Shown: positions 1-6,607 of the stretch, piece by piece
How positions within the stretch are numbered: the first letter of the stretch is position 1
Layout: each line of letters opens with the position of its first letter
Source: an uncultured Phycisphaerales bacterium
GTDB lineage: Bacteria > Planctomycetota > Phycisphaerae > WQYP01
Length of the DNA: 16,162 nucleotides
NCBI GenBank assembly: GCA_903868035.1
Contig: CAIPTQ010000141.1
Coordinates: 1-16,162, forward strand
Direction: 5' to 3'
Made by a program: the position numbers and the translations under genes
The notes under the pieces: model-generated
The model's input: only the letters and a program-made list of their open reading frames with translations
The model's database searches: none
What the model was told of the DNA's origin: nothing

Positions 1-229
1 CCCAAACACGGGGATAACCAAAATGCCGTCGCAAACAAATGACGTGCTGAAAGTAGAGGATCATGGGGACGAACAACGGCAGGCACAGCACATCGTTGAA
101 ATATCCGTGGGTAAACCAACCGCCCACGTGCCGGGGTTTCAGGACGAAGCGATTGATCGCGTACAGAATGAGCGCCGCGATGCATACGGGATCGGCCAGA
201 TACCGAAATCGACGGGGAGAATCAGCCAT
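1..229 (-). CDS. Small membrane protein, 3' end outside window
   Basis: Translating the minus strand from the ATG at 229 gives an open frame of 76 codons that runs off the left edge. It begins MADSPRRFRYLADPV. A first hydrophobic stretch covers roughly residues 15-30 (CIAALILYAI), followed by N-R-F-V-L-K-P-R, then W-F-T-H-G-Y-F-N-D and a second hydrophobic stretch (LCLPLFVPMILYF). The pattern 'membrane segment, NRxxxKP, FxxGxFNDxLxxP' resembles uncharacterised small membrane proteins I associate with planctomycetes and relatives; that match is from memory. The start codon lies one base past the stop of the upstream zinc-ribbon gene (stop at 231-233), so the two are almost certainly translationally coupled. 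The function is unknown. Confidence 0.7.
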   Translation of the reverse strand, partial: MADSPRRFRYLADPVCIAALILYAINRFVLKPRHVGGWFTHGYFNDVLCLPLFVPMILYFQHVICLRRHFGYPRVW

Positions 230-230
230 G

Positions 231-464
231 CTAATGCCCGCTTGCGCCAGCCATTTGGAAAAAAGCGACCACAAACGCACCGATGATACTGATGATCGTG
301 GTGCCCACAATGTACGCGACGATTCTCCATTTACCCGGGAATGGACGAGTCAGGTAAGTTCTGGGATCAGCCGGATTGAAGGCATAAGCACAGCGCAGAC
401 AACGCGAAAACTCCGCCGCCTCATCCAGTTTCGCATAACATTTTCGGCAATACATCGCGTCCAT
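231..464 (-). CDS. Small zinc-ribbon membrane protein, 77 aa
   Basis: The protein starts MDAMYCRKCYAKLDE and has two Cys pairs, C-x2-C at residues 6-9 and a second C-x2-C near 22-25, which suggests a zinc ribbon close to the N-terminus. After a P-F-P-G-K-W-R linker there is one clear transmembrane segment (about residues 46-69, I-V-A-Y-I-V-G-T-T-I-I-S-I-I-G) and a short tail. The first residues after the start read like a degenerate 'two-cysteine plus membrane anchor' protein; no catalytic motif is visible. It begins 9 bases after the stop of the 173-aa gene and ends 1 base before the next start, so it sits in a tight three-gene operon of small membrane proteins. The function is unknown. Confidence 0.7.
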   Translation of the reverse strand: MDAMYCRKCYAKLDEAAEFSRCLRCAYAFNPADPRTYLTRPFPGKWRIVAYIVGTTIISIIGAFVVAFFQMAGASGH

Positions 465-473
465 CGAGTCCCC

Positions 474-995
474 TTATTTTGGCGGTAGGATGGGCCGGGT
501 GGCCGGGGCGATTGTGACCGGCGGCAACGGGATTGGACCACGGGCGAATGGGCCATAAACGCTCCAGCCCTCCGCACTGGTCGTGAAATCGTAGGTAATC
601 ATGTGGTTCATACCGCGAAACGCCAACTGCTTGAAGCTTCCGTCGTCTATAAACTGCCTCTCGGATAACGACGCGAGGTATTTAGGCACCAGATCTTCCA
701 TCGCGCTTGGCAGGTGCCCGGTATCTATCTGATATTCCTTCATGGCACGGACGGTGGGAACGCAGGTTCCTTGAACCTCCGCCACAAAATCGGCGGGCGA
801 GAGCGAGGTCAGCTTGCCGAAATTAATCAGGTTCGGCCCCAAATAAAACGTCACCGGCATCAAAAGCAGAATGACCCCGACGCGGAACAGAATCCGCCAC
901 AATCGCCAGCACCGCGATTCCGCATCCTCCGGCACCCTGTACCGCGGCGCTATTCCACGGTAGTCCAAAGGCTGAGATCTTGGTTCATCGTCCAT
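474..995 (-). CDS. Single-pass membrane protein with pilin-like periplasmic domain, 173 aa
   Basis: I place the start at the ATG at 993-995 (MDDEPRSQPLDYRG). The frame stays open further upstream to 1127, but that extension is Trp/Gly-rich and overlaps the HigA gene. An N-terminal cytoplasmic stretch of about 30 residues is followed by a transmembrane segment (about 31-53, F-R-V-G-V-I-L-L-L-M-P-V-T-F-Y). The outer part contains V-R-A-M-K-E-Y-Q-I-D-T-G-H-L-P-S and D-L-V-P-K-Y-L, which recalls the 'Y-x-x-D-x-G-x-x-P ... L-V-P-x-Y-L' pattern of type II secretion pseudopilin (GspG-like) globular domains. There is no prepilin peptidase motif, so this is a resemblance and not an assignment. The C-terminus ends in T-I-A-P-A-T-R-P, a tail style I associate with Phycisphaerae. 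It is the first gene of a minus-strand operon with the two genes that follow. Confidence 0.65.
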   Translation of the reverse strand: MDDEPRSQPLDYRGIAPRYRVPEDAESRCWRLWRILFRVGVILLLMPVTFYLGPNLINFGKLTSLSPADFVAEVQGTCVPTVRAMKEYQIDTGHLPSAMEDLVPKYLASLSERQFIDDGSFKQLAFRGMNHMITYDFTTSAEGWSVYGPFARGPIPLPPVTIAPATRPILPPK

Positions 996-1074
996 TGACG
1001 TAATTGTAACGCTCAAGAACGTTGAGGGATACCATAATCGCTGTCCCCCACCAACACCCCACACCTCCTCACCC

Positions 1075-1506
1075 TCATCCCAAAAACAACCCCGGTTCCA
1101 CCGCAAAGCGCTCCGCCAGCCGGCCAATCATCAATTTGCTCAAGCCGCGCTTGCTGTGGAGAACTTCCGAGGCCAATCCCCGGCTGCCCAGCACGTTCCC
1201 CAGGTCCGTCGTCGTCATATGGTTCTGCTCCATCAGGTAACGGAGCGCCTCCAGCGGCTTGAGGGCGTGCAGCTTCAACTTCACGGCATTGCGTTCGTAA
1301 TCCCCCACAAAATGTGAAAGCGCCGCCAGATAATCCCCCTCGCCGGCATCGAGCCCCTCCCGACTGGCCAGCCTTCCCAGAATTTCCAGAGCCTCACGGT
1401 ACTCCGCCTCCGCCCGAATCGGCCGCAAAGGGAATTCGCGTACGCAAGCCAAATAACTGTCCGTTACGCGCGCCGCCGTGTGAGGTCTTGCCGTTTTCAG
1501 TATCAT
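1075..1506 (-). CDS. higA: HigA-family antitoxin, HTH protein
   Basis: This 143-aa protein has the features of the COG5499 HigA antitoxins. An N-terminal segment carries L-R-P-I-R-A-E-A-E-Y-R-E-A-L, then E-G-D-Y-L-A-A-L-S-H-F-V-G-D-Y-E. These are followed by P-L-E-A-L-R-Y-L-M-E-Q-N and an XRE-type helix-turn-helix region around residues 95-125 (T-D-L-G-N-V-L-G-S-R-G-L-A-S-E-V-L, K-R-G-L-S). In this family the N-terminal region binds and neutralises HigB, and the HTH represses the operon. The start overlaps the toxin stop in an ATGA (1503-1506), the usual arrangement for coupled TA genes. Toxin-first order is typical of higBA. The assignment is firm; activity is inferred. Confidence 0.92.
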   Translation of the reverse strand: MILKTARPHTAARVTDSYLACVREFPLRPIRAEAEYREALEILGRLASREGLDAGEGDYLAALSHFVGDYERNAVKLKLHALKPLEALRYLMEQNHMTTTDLGNVLGSRGLASEVLHSKRGLSKLMIGRLAERFAVEPGLFLG

Positions 1507-1808
1507 GTCGAACCCTTCCAGCGTTCCTCGCTATATTCCTTGTGCGTCATGATCCGCCGTATGACCACCAGGTTACCCGCATAGACCACGGCCACAACCA
1601 ACCGGTAACGCGAACCCTTGATGTTGAACACCGTCACGACGCCCGATGCCACACGCACCTGGTCGGCATGCGGAAATGTCTTCCGGCATTCCGGAAAATT
1701 CGACCACTGCGCGGCCTGCACGACGCCCACCCAGCGGAGCAATGGCCCTTCCGCGTCCCGATAAACCCGGCAGAAATCCTCAATCAGACCAAGGCCGCGA
1801 ATATCCAT
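1503..1808 (-). CDS. higB: HigB-type mRNA interferase toxin
   Basis: This 101-aa protein is of the usual size for the HigB_toxin family (RelE/ParE fold, PF09907). Diagnostic blocks are A-A-Q-W-S-N-F-P-E-C-R-K-T-F-P-H-A-D, then V-F-N-I-K-G-S-R-Y-R-L-V-V-A-V, and a C-terminal R-R-I-M-T-H-K-E-Y. The N-I-K/G-x-x-Y-R-L segment and the terminal H-K-E-Y are conserved in this family, whose members cleave mRNA on the ribosome. The start is the ATG at 1806-1808; only a weak GAGA precedes it, and the predicted transcription start is about 5 nt upstream, so translation may begin almost leaderless. All expected motifs are present, so the toxin is probably intact. Confidence 0.92.
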   Translation of the reverse strand: MDIRGLGLIEDFCRVYRDAEGPLLRWVGVVQAAQWSNFPECRKTFPHADQVRVASGVVTVFNIKGSRYRLVVAVVYAGNLVVIRRIMTHKEYSEERWKGST

Positions 1809-1819
1809 GTGCAGTTCTC

Positions 1820-1848
1820 ATTATGTGATCAAAAGCATCGCGTGTCAA
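1820..1848 (-). promoter_or_regulatory. Predicted sigma70-type promoter of higBA
   Basis: Reading the minus strand there is a perfect -35 hexamer TTGACA at 1848-1843, a 17-bp spacer, and CATAAT (5 of 6 matches to TATAAT) at 1825-1820. The expected start of transcription is near 1813, only a few bases ahead of the higB ATG at 1808. It is the best consensus promoter I found in the window. Confidence 0.75.
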
Positions 1849-1850
1849 GT

Positions 1851-1871
1851 GCCAACCGCCACATTTGGCGG
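1851..1871. promoter_or_regulatory. Inverted repeat upstream of higBA, candidate HigA operator
   Basis: CCGCCA (1856-1861) and TGGCGG (1866-1871) form a perfect 6-bp dyad with a 4-base centre. A nested alternative pairing, GCCAA (1851-1855) with TTGGC (1865-1869), shares the same bases. It lies directly upstream of the -35 box, where an autorepressor such as HigA could bind. Sequence evidence only; TA operators more often overlap the -10 or -35, so confidence is modest. Confidence 0.4.
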
Positions 1872-1941
1872 CAATGCGGTCATGCCGTCAAGTCCCATGG
1901 CAACCGCACCCATCTCAAATCGAAAATCGGAACATCGGAAA

Positions 1942-2322
1942 TCACTTCGCCCCCACCACGAACGCCGCCAGCAACAATCCCAGCACCACCAGCGTAATCG
2001 CCACAAACACCCAATCCCGTTGCAGCAGGAAAATTACCACCGACACCGCCACCCGCAGCACCGGCGTGGCGATCAGCAGCATCAGGCCCGCCAGCACCAC
2101 GGCCTCGCCATGACCCGCGAGGATGCCGGACCACACTGCCCCCACCGACACCGGCACCATGCCGCCCCACCTCGTCAGCCCCCCTAAATCCTGACCGGAC
2201 CCCAGATACCCCGGATGATGCACAAACGATAGCACGATCCCCACCACCACCACCGCCAGGCTCACGGTCACGCCGATGCGCAACAGCCCGCTGATCACCC
2301 GCTCAACGCGTTCCACCGTCAT
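1942..2322 (-). CDS. DUF1634 membrane protein
   Basis: The start is taken at the ATG at 2320-2322 (MTVERVERVISGLLRIG), because it overlaps the stop of the upstream permease in an ATGA. An upstream in-frame ATG would run deep into that gene. The 126-aa product has three hydrophobic segments (about residues 11-33, 73-92 and 103-123), with a loop containing L-G-S-G-Q-D-L-G-G-L. This matches the DUF1634 family, small three-helix proteins usually encoded next to TauE/SafE (DUF81) permeases, as here. An accessory role to the permease is inferred from this recurring pairing; no biochemical function is established that I know of. Confidence 0.85.
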   Translation of the reverse strand: MTVERVERVISGLLRIGVTVSLAVVVVGIVLSFVHHPGYLGSGQDLGGLTRWGGMVPVSVGAVWSGILAGHGEAVVLAGLMLLIATPVLRVAVSVVIFLLQRDWVFVAITLVVLGLLLAAFVVGAK

Positions 2323-3164
2323 ACGCCCACCCCCCAGACGCCTTTGTACAGCATCTCCATGCAAATCCACGTCAGCACCACCACAAATATCGCGCGCACC
2401 GTCTTGCCCGCCAGCCGCGGCAGCAGGCGCGAACCGGCCAGCGCCCCCACCAGCACACCGGCCGCCACCGGGGCGGCGATAAACGGATTGATTTGCCCGC
2501 GCATGAAATAGACACCGGCCGAGGCCGCGGCGGTCACGCCGATCATGAAGTTGCTCGTGGCCGACGACACCTTCATCGGCAGGTGCATCGCCAAATCCAT
2601 CGCCGGCACCTTGAGCGACCCCGACCCGATCCCCAGCAGCCCGGAGACCACGCCGGCCACATACATCAGCGCCAGCCCCAGCCCGCTGTGCGCCACCCGA
2701 TAAGCCACAGTCTCCCCCGCCTGGTTGACGTATTGGCCATGCAGATGCAGCCGATCGGCGACCCGATCCCCCGGCACGGCGGCGTGCGAGTCGGAATGAC
2801 GCTTGTGAAACATCGCAAAAGCCGAGACCCCCAGCACGGCGGCAAACACAATATAGAGCCAGCGGCCGGCAAGGATGCCCGCCACATACGCCCCCGAGAG
2901 CGCCCCCGCGGTGGTGCCCAGTTCCAGAAACATCGCCACGCGCAGGTTGGTCATATGCTCGCGCACGTATGCCGCGGCCGCGCCGGAGGAGGTGGCGATC
3001 ACGGAGATGATGGAGGCGCCGATGGCGTAGTGGATGTCAATGCCAAAGCCCAGCGTCAGCACGGGTATGATGATGATGCCGCCGCCGAGGCCGAGGATGG
3101 AGCCCGTGAAACCGGCCACGATGGAGGCGGCGAAAACCAGCAGCGTGAAAACTAATGGCGTCAT
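2319..3164 (-). CDS. TauE/SafE family anion permease (DUF81)
   Basis: I place the start at the ATG at 3162-3164 (MTPLVFTLLVFAAS), which has an AGGA five bases upstream, rather than at an in-frame ATG 36 bases earlier. The 281-aa protein has about eight hydrophobic segments in two internally repeated halves. The signature G-L-G-G-G-I-I-I-I-P-V-L (residues 25-36) is mirrored by G-L-L-G-I-G-S-G-S-L-K-V-P in the second half, as is usual in TauE/SafE proteins. These inner-membrane carriers move sulfite, sulfonates or related organic anions; the actual substrate here cannot be told. It overlaps the DUF1634 gene by 4 bp, so the two form one unit. Confidence 0.9.
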   Translation of the reverse strand: MTPLVFTLLVFAASIVAGFTGSILGLGGGIIIIPVLTLGFGIDIHYAIGASIISVIATSSGAAAAYVREHMTNLRVAMFLELGTTAGALSGAYVAGILAGRWLYIVFAAVLGVSAFAMFHKRHSDSHAAVPGDRVADRLHLHGQYVNQAGETVAYRVAHSGLGLALMYVAGVVSGLLGIGSGSLKVPAMDLAMHLPMKVSSATSNFMIGVTAAASAGVYFMRGQINPFIAAPVAAGVLVGALAGSRLLPRLAGKTVRAIFVVVLTWICMEMLYKGVWGVGV

Positions 3165-3241
3165 GTCGATCCTATAGGGGAAATGTGTGGGGGAGTGCAA
3201 GACCTACAAACGGGAAATCGCCGCAGGAGATCCGGTATCTG

Positions 3242-3793
3242 CTAGAGTTCCTCCAAAATATGGAATGATTCATCGCTGCCGGTGGGTAGATCGTTATCGT
3301 TACGAAAGCCAACGAGTGATCTGGCGATTTCTACGGGAATCTCAAACGTATAATCGACATTCGTGTATGGATCCGCTGCATTCCGTTTGCGGTCTGCTTC
3401 AGCTTGTTTGATTCGATACTGATCGCAAATCGCCAAAAGTTCCGTTGGTAGGTCGCCCTGTATCTGCAAATGATTGATGCCCTTCTCGGAGTCGTGTAGC
3501 ACCGACCAGATTTGTCTGCCATCTCGCCAAAAACTCGCTGCGCTCACCATTACGTGCTCTTCCACGTAGCAGGTCACTACGTCTCTACCCATGGACAGCA
3601 TGGCCAGAGGCATCTTCTCTAGAAAATGCGGGTGATCCTTGACCACTAAATACCACCCGCCTGCCAAAGACGCGCCAGCAAAGGGTCGCGCGGGAACAGG
3701 GGAATATTCCCCTGTTTGCCTCAGCCGGAAAAGGTCACGCACCTCCGCAGGCGGCATTCCGCGCACTGCAACCCAACAAAGCGAATAGCCCAT
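3242..3793 (-). CDS. Hypothetical protein, 183 aa
   Basis: The start ATG at 3791-3793 has AGGTG about eight bases upstream. The protein begins MGYSLCWVAVRGMPP and continues with G-E-Y-S-P-V-P, G-G-W-Y-L-V-V-K-D-H-P-H-F, C-Y-V-E-E-H-V-M-V-S and W-S-V-L-H-D-S-E-K-G. I recall similarly starting proteins ('G-Y-S-x-x-W-x-A-V-R-G') as scattered uncharacterised singletons in several phyla, but cannot give a function. No signal peptide or membrane segment is visible, so it is probably a soluble cytoplasmic alpha/beta protein. The coding sequence is visibly richer in A/T than its neighbours, which could reflect recent acquisition. It starts 15 bases after the stop of the UPF0173 hydrolase gene. Confidence 0.7.
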   Translation of the reverse strand: MGYSLCWVAVRGMPPAEVRDLFRLRQTGEYSPVPARPFAGASLAGGWYLVVKDHPHFLEKMPLAMLSMGRDVVTCYVEEHVMVSAASFWRDGRQIWSVLHDSEKGINHLQIQGDLPTELLAICDQYRIKQAEADRKRNAADPYTNVDYTFEIPVEIARSLVGFRNDNDLPTGSDESFHILEEL

Positions 3794-3808
3794 CTGTACG
3801 CACCTTTC

Positions 3809-4504
3809 TTACAAATCGACCGATTGTCCAGCTATTAGCGCCACGCCTTCAATCCCCACTTCCTTGAGCGCTGCCGTAAACTTGGCCGCATCCTGCTGGA
3901 TCGGCGGGAAGGTGTTGTAGTGGATGGGCAGGACTTTTTTGGCGCGCAGGAACTGGGCGGCCTTGACGGCCAGGGCGGGGCCCATGGTGAAGCAATCGCC
4001 CATGGGCAGGCAGGCCAGGTCGATGGCGTACAGTTCGCCCAGCAGCTTCATGTCGCCGAAGAGCGCGGTGTCGCCGGCGTGGTAGATGGTTTTGCCGCCG
4101 GTTTCGACGATGAACCCGGCGGGTTGGCCGCCGTAGGTGCCGTCCTCGAAAGAGGAAGTGTGGAAGGCGATGGTCATCGTCACATGCCCCCCGCCCCCCC
4201 CGCCCGGCAAGGCCAGCGACCCGCCATGATTCATCGGGAGCACTGTCGGCACGCCCTTTTTCGCCAGATACATGCACATTTCATAATTCGCGGCCACGGG
4301 CGCTTTGGTTCGCTGGGCCAGCGCCACCACATCCCCCACGTGATCCCCATGCGCGTGGGTCAACAGAATGAGCGTCGGATTCACCTTGGCCGCCGCCACA
4401 TCGGCCAGGGGATTGCCGGTGTAAAACGGATCGATCTGAATCCGGTGCGGGCCGGAATGAATTTCGACATTGGAATGGCCATGGTAGATCACGCGAGCTG
4501 ACAT
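3809..4504 (-). CDS. UPF0173 metal-dependent hydrolase (metallo-beta-lactamase fold)
   Basis: The start is the ATG at 4502-4504 (MSARVIYHGHSNVEI), preceded by a near-perfect AGGAGGT six bases upstream; the open frame further upstream lacks such support. The 231-aa length suits the family. The metal-binding motif T-H-A-H-G-D-H-V (H50, H52, D54, H55) is intact. Further metal ligands are expected in A-F-H-T-S-S-F, Y-H-A-G-D-T-A-L-F and P-I-H-Y-N-T-F-P near the C-terminus, all present. These are typical of the UPF0173 (YtkL-like) Zn-dependent hydrolases, whose physiological substrate is not known. An oddity is a run of six glycines before H-V-T-M-T-I-A-F-H, from a C-rich tract near 4187-4206, where relatives have a short turn. 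Confidence 0.9.
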   Translation of the reverse strand: MSARVIYHGHSNVEIHSGPHRIQIDPFYTGNPLADVAAAKVNPTLILLTHAHGDHVGDVVALAQRTKAPVAANYEMCMYLAKKGVPTVLPMNHGGSLALPGGGGGGHVTMTIAFHTSSFEDGTYGGQPAGFIVETGGKTIYHAGDTALFGDMKLLGELYAIDLACLPMGDCFTMGPALAVKAAQFLRAKKVLPIHYNTFPPIQQDAAKFTAALKEVGIEGVALIAGQSVDL

Positions 4505-4653
4505 GATAGACCTCCTGCAGGGGATGGACGACTTCATGATACCGCGCCCGGCCAACCAACCACATCGAGCTTTTTTACACGGCCATAGCGGCAGACCACA
4601 CGCACGCACGCGGGAAACCACGCTCCCTCACGGTCGCGTCTCCGATGCACCAC

Positions 4654-5145
4654 TTACGGAATCGTCTCCGCATGCTTGCACTTGGGGCAACGAATCCGCA
4701 CGCCGCTGGTCGGTTTCACACGCAATTTCTGGCCACAGTGCCGGCAACGCATAATGGATGGAGTGCGTACCCGTACCGGCTTGCGTTGGGTTTTGGGCGG
4801 AGTTTCCGGCACACCGGTGAGGGCGCGGAAGGCCCGCCCAAACAGGGCACCTGCAATGCGGGCCAGGGTTGGGGGGCGCGGGCCTTTGGCAGGGCGCGGT
4901 TTAACGCGGCTTGCCGGGCGCGGTCGCGGCGGTGGCGGAGCTTGACGTTCCGTGTCGTAAGCGCGGCGTTTATCGGGGTTTCCCAGCACATCCCAGGCTT
5001 CGTTGAGGCGCAGCATCAGGCGATGCGAGCCGCCGCGATCCGGATGGGCGGCGAAGGCCTTTTGGCGATAGGACTGGCGAATCTCTTCGAGGGACGCCGT
5101 CGGGGGAACGTCCAGAATGGCGTAATAATTGGGATGTTCCGGCAT
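4654..5145 (-). CDS. J-domain protein with C-terminal zinc ribbon
   Basis: The start ATG at 5143-5145 has AGGA six bases upstream. Residues 5-65 form a J domain: Y-Y-A-I-L-D-V, the essential H-P-D at 34-36, and L-N-E-A-W-D-V-L-G-N-P-D-K-R-R-A-Y-D. A basic, Pro-rich linker follows (about 70-128), and then a C-terminal zinc ribbon with C134-x2-C137 and C153-x2-C156. The J domain would stimulate DnaK/Hsp70 ATPase. The glycine/phenylalanine region, the four-repeat zinc finger and the C-terminal substrate domains of true DnaJ are all absent, so this is a small specialised co-chaperone (type III-like), not DnaJ itself. It is divergent from hcp, with 141 bp between the two start codons. Confidence 0.88.
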   Translation of the reverse strand: MPEHPNYYAILDVPPTASLEEIRQSYRQKAFAAHPDRGGSHRLMLRLNEAWDVLGNPDKRRAYDTERQAPPPPRPRPASRVKPRPAKGPRPPTLARIAGALFGRAFRALTGVPETPPKTQRKPVRVRTPSIMRCRHCGQKLRVKPTSGVRIRCPKCKHAETIP

Positions 5146-5192
5146 AAAGCGTCCTACAATATGGGCAGTCGCCCCTTCTTTTTGAGTAATTC

Positions 5193-5208
5193 TGCGATAT
5201 TTGTCGCA
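5193..5208. promoter_or_regulatory. CRP/FNR-type dyad upstream of hcp
   Basis: TGCGA (5193-5197) and TCGCA (5204-5208) form a perfect 5-bp inverted repeat with a 6-bp centre. This is the TGxGA-N6-TCxCA architecture bound by CRP/FNR-family dimers. In several anaerobes hcp is controlled by HcpR, a CRP/FNR-family regulator, so an HcpR-like site is an attractive reading. The regulator itself is not in this window. Confidence 0.5.
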
Positions 5209-5213
5209 TGCCT

Positions 5214-5250
5214 GTCAAATTGACTTGCAAATTCGATGTAACTGGATAAA
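5214..5250 (+). promoter_or_regulatory. Candidate hcp promoter with overlapping small palindrome
   Basis: TTGACT at 5220-5225 (5 of 6 to the -35 consensus) is followed 19 bp later by GATAAA (5245-5250), a weak -10. The -35 lies inside the 11-bp palindrome GTCAA-A-TTGAC (5214-5224), a second possible operator half-turn downstream of the TGCGA/TCGCA dyad. The non-ideal spacer would suit an activator-dependent promoter. Confidence 0.35.
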
Positions 5251-5286
5251 CTGGTCCAATTACCTTTCTTTCTTTATGGAGAAATC

Positions 5287-6582
5287 ATGTTCTGTAACCA
5301 ATGCGAGCAGGCCCAAAACACAGTCGGTTGTTCCAGCAATGTTGGCGTTTGCGGAAAATCCGCGGATGTGCAATCGCTTCAGGAGCTTATTTTGTACGGC
5401 CTTAAGGGTATGGCAGCATATGCCCACCACGCCCGCAGGCTGGGCAAATCCGACGAAAACGTCTCGGCGTTCATTGAGGAAGCGCTTTTTTCCACCATGA
5501 CCAACGTCAATTTCGACATCCCGGCACTCCTGGAAATCGCCTTGGAAGTCGGCCGCAAGAATCTCCGCGTCATGGAACTCCTCGACGCGGGCCACATCGA
5601 GCGCTTCGGCAAACCGGCGCCCACGGAAGTATTTGAAGGCACCCATGCCGGGCCGGGGATTTTGATCACGGGGCATGACATGCTGGACCTGTTCAACCTT
5701 CTGAAGGCCTGCGAAGGCACCAAGATCAAGGTCTACACGCACGGCGAGATGCTGCCGGCGCATATGTACCCCGTGCTGCGCGACCATCCGAACATGGGCG
5801 GGCAGTACGGCACGGCCTGGCAGAAGCAGAAGACGGAGTTTTCCGACTTCCCCGGCCCCGTCGTGGCCACCACCAACTGCATCAGCATTCCGCCGTCATC
5901 GTACTCGGGGCGCATGTACACGACGCGCGCCACGCACGCGCCGGGGGCGACGCGGATCGTGAAGGATGATTATTCGCCGGTGATCCGCCAGGCACTGGCG
6001 GGCGAGCCGTGCGTGGAGCATTGCGCGAAGAAATCGACCATCGGGTTCCATCGCACGGTGCTGCTGGATGCCGCCCCGGTGCTCGTGCAGGCGGTGAAGG
6101 ACAAGAAGATATCGCACTTTTACGTGATCGGCGGCTGCGACGGACATGAGGCCTCGCGGAATTTCTTTGACCGCTTCGCCGCCGAGACGCCGAAGGATTC
6201 CTTCATCCTGACGCTGGGCTGCGGCAAGTACCGCATCCGCGCGCACGACCACGGCACGCTGCTGGGCTTCCCGCGCTTGCTGGACATGGGCCAGTGCAAC
6301 GACGCCTACGGGGCGATCATGGTGGCGGTGGCGCTGGCGTCGGCGTTTAACTGCACGGTGAACGATCTGCCGCTGACGTTGTGCATCAGTTGGTTCGAGC
6401 AGAAGGCGGTGGCGGTGCTGCTGACGCTGCTGTCGCTGGGGGTCAAGGGGATCACGATCGGGCCGAATCCGCCGGCGTTCATCACGCCGAATATTTTCAA
6501 GGTGCTGCAGAGCGAGTTTGACCTGCGGCTGACGCCGGCGAACGGGGGCGGGCGGGTGGCGTTGGGGGTGTTGAACAGGTGA
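5287..6582 (+). CDS. hcp: Hybrid cluster protein (hydroxylamine/NO reductase), class III-like
   Basis: This 431-aa cytoplasmic Fe-S protein has GGAG five bases before its ATG. The N-terminal cluster cysteines are C3-x2-C6-x8-C15-x6-C22. All ligands expected for the hybrid Fe-S-O cluster are present in order: H130 (T-G-H-D-M), E154 (H-G-E-M-L), C198 (T-T-N-C), C284 (G-G-C-D-G), C312 (G-C-G-K-Y), C337 (G-Q-C-N-D), E371 and K373 (W-F-E-Q-K-A-V). Class I and II Hcps are about 550 residues with two three-helix bundles in the first domain; here only one bundle separates the cysteine motif from G-P-G-I-L-I-T-G-H. This matches the shortened class III form. Hcp reduces hydroxylamine in vitro and detoxifies nitric oxide in vivo. 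No hcr reductase gene is adjacent, so the electron donor is unknown. Confidence 0.93.
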   Translation: MFCNQCEQAQNTVGCSSNVGVCGKSADVQSLQELILYGLKGMAAYAHHARRLGKSDENVSAFIEEALFSTMTNVNFDIPALLEIALEVGRKNLRVMELLDAGHIERFGKPAPTEVFEGTHAGPGILITGHDMLDLFNLLKACEGTKIKVYTHGEMLPAHMYPVLRDHPNMGGQYGTAWQKQKTEFSDFPGPVVATTNCISIPPSSYSGRMYTTRATHAPGATRIVKDDYSPVIRQALAGEPCVEHCAKKSTIGFHRTVLLDAAPVLVQAVKDKKISHFYVIGGCDGHEASRNFFDRFAAETPKDSFILTLGCGKYRIRAHDHGTLLGFPRLLDMGQCNDAYGAIMVAVALASAFNCTVNDLPLTLCISWFEQKAVAVLLTLLSLGVKGITIGPNPPAFITPNIFKVLQSEFDLRLTPANGGGRVALGVLNR

Positions 6583-6586
6583 GTAG

Positions 6587-6607
6587 TCAGTGGTCAGTGG
6601 TCAGTGG
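6587..6607. repeat. Heptanucleotide tandem repeat, (TCAGTGG)x3
   Basis: Three perfect tandem copies of TCAGTGG lie in the short convergent junction between hcp and the FlgI-like lipoprotein gene. The repeat supplies the last codons and the stop codon (TCA at 6587-6589, read on the minus strand) of the lipoprotein gene, so its C-terminal T-T-D-H is repeat-derived. Confidence 0.8.

Noticed and set aside
1011..1025. CTCAA-GAACG-TTGAG inverted repeat as a terminator between higA and the pilin-like gene
   Set aside because: A 5-bp stem without a following T-run is too weak to call.
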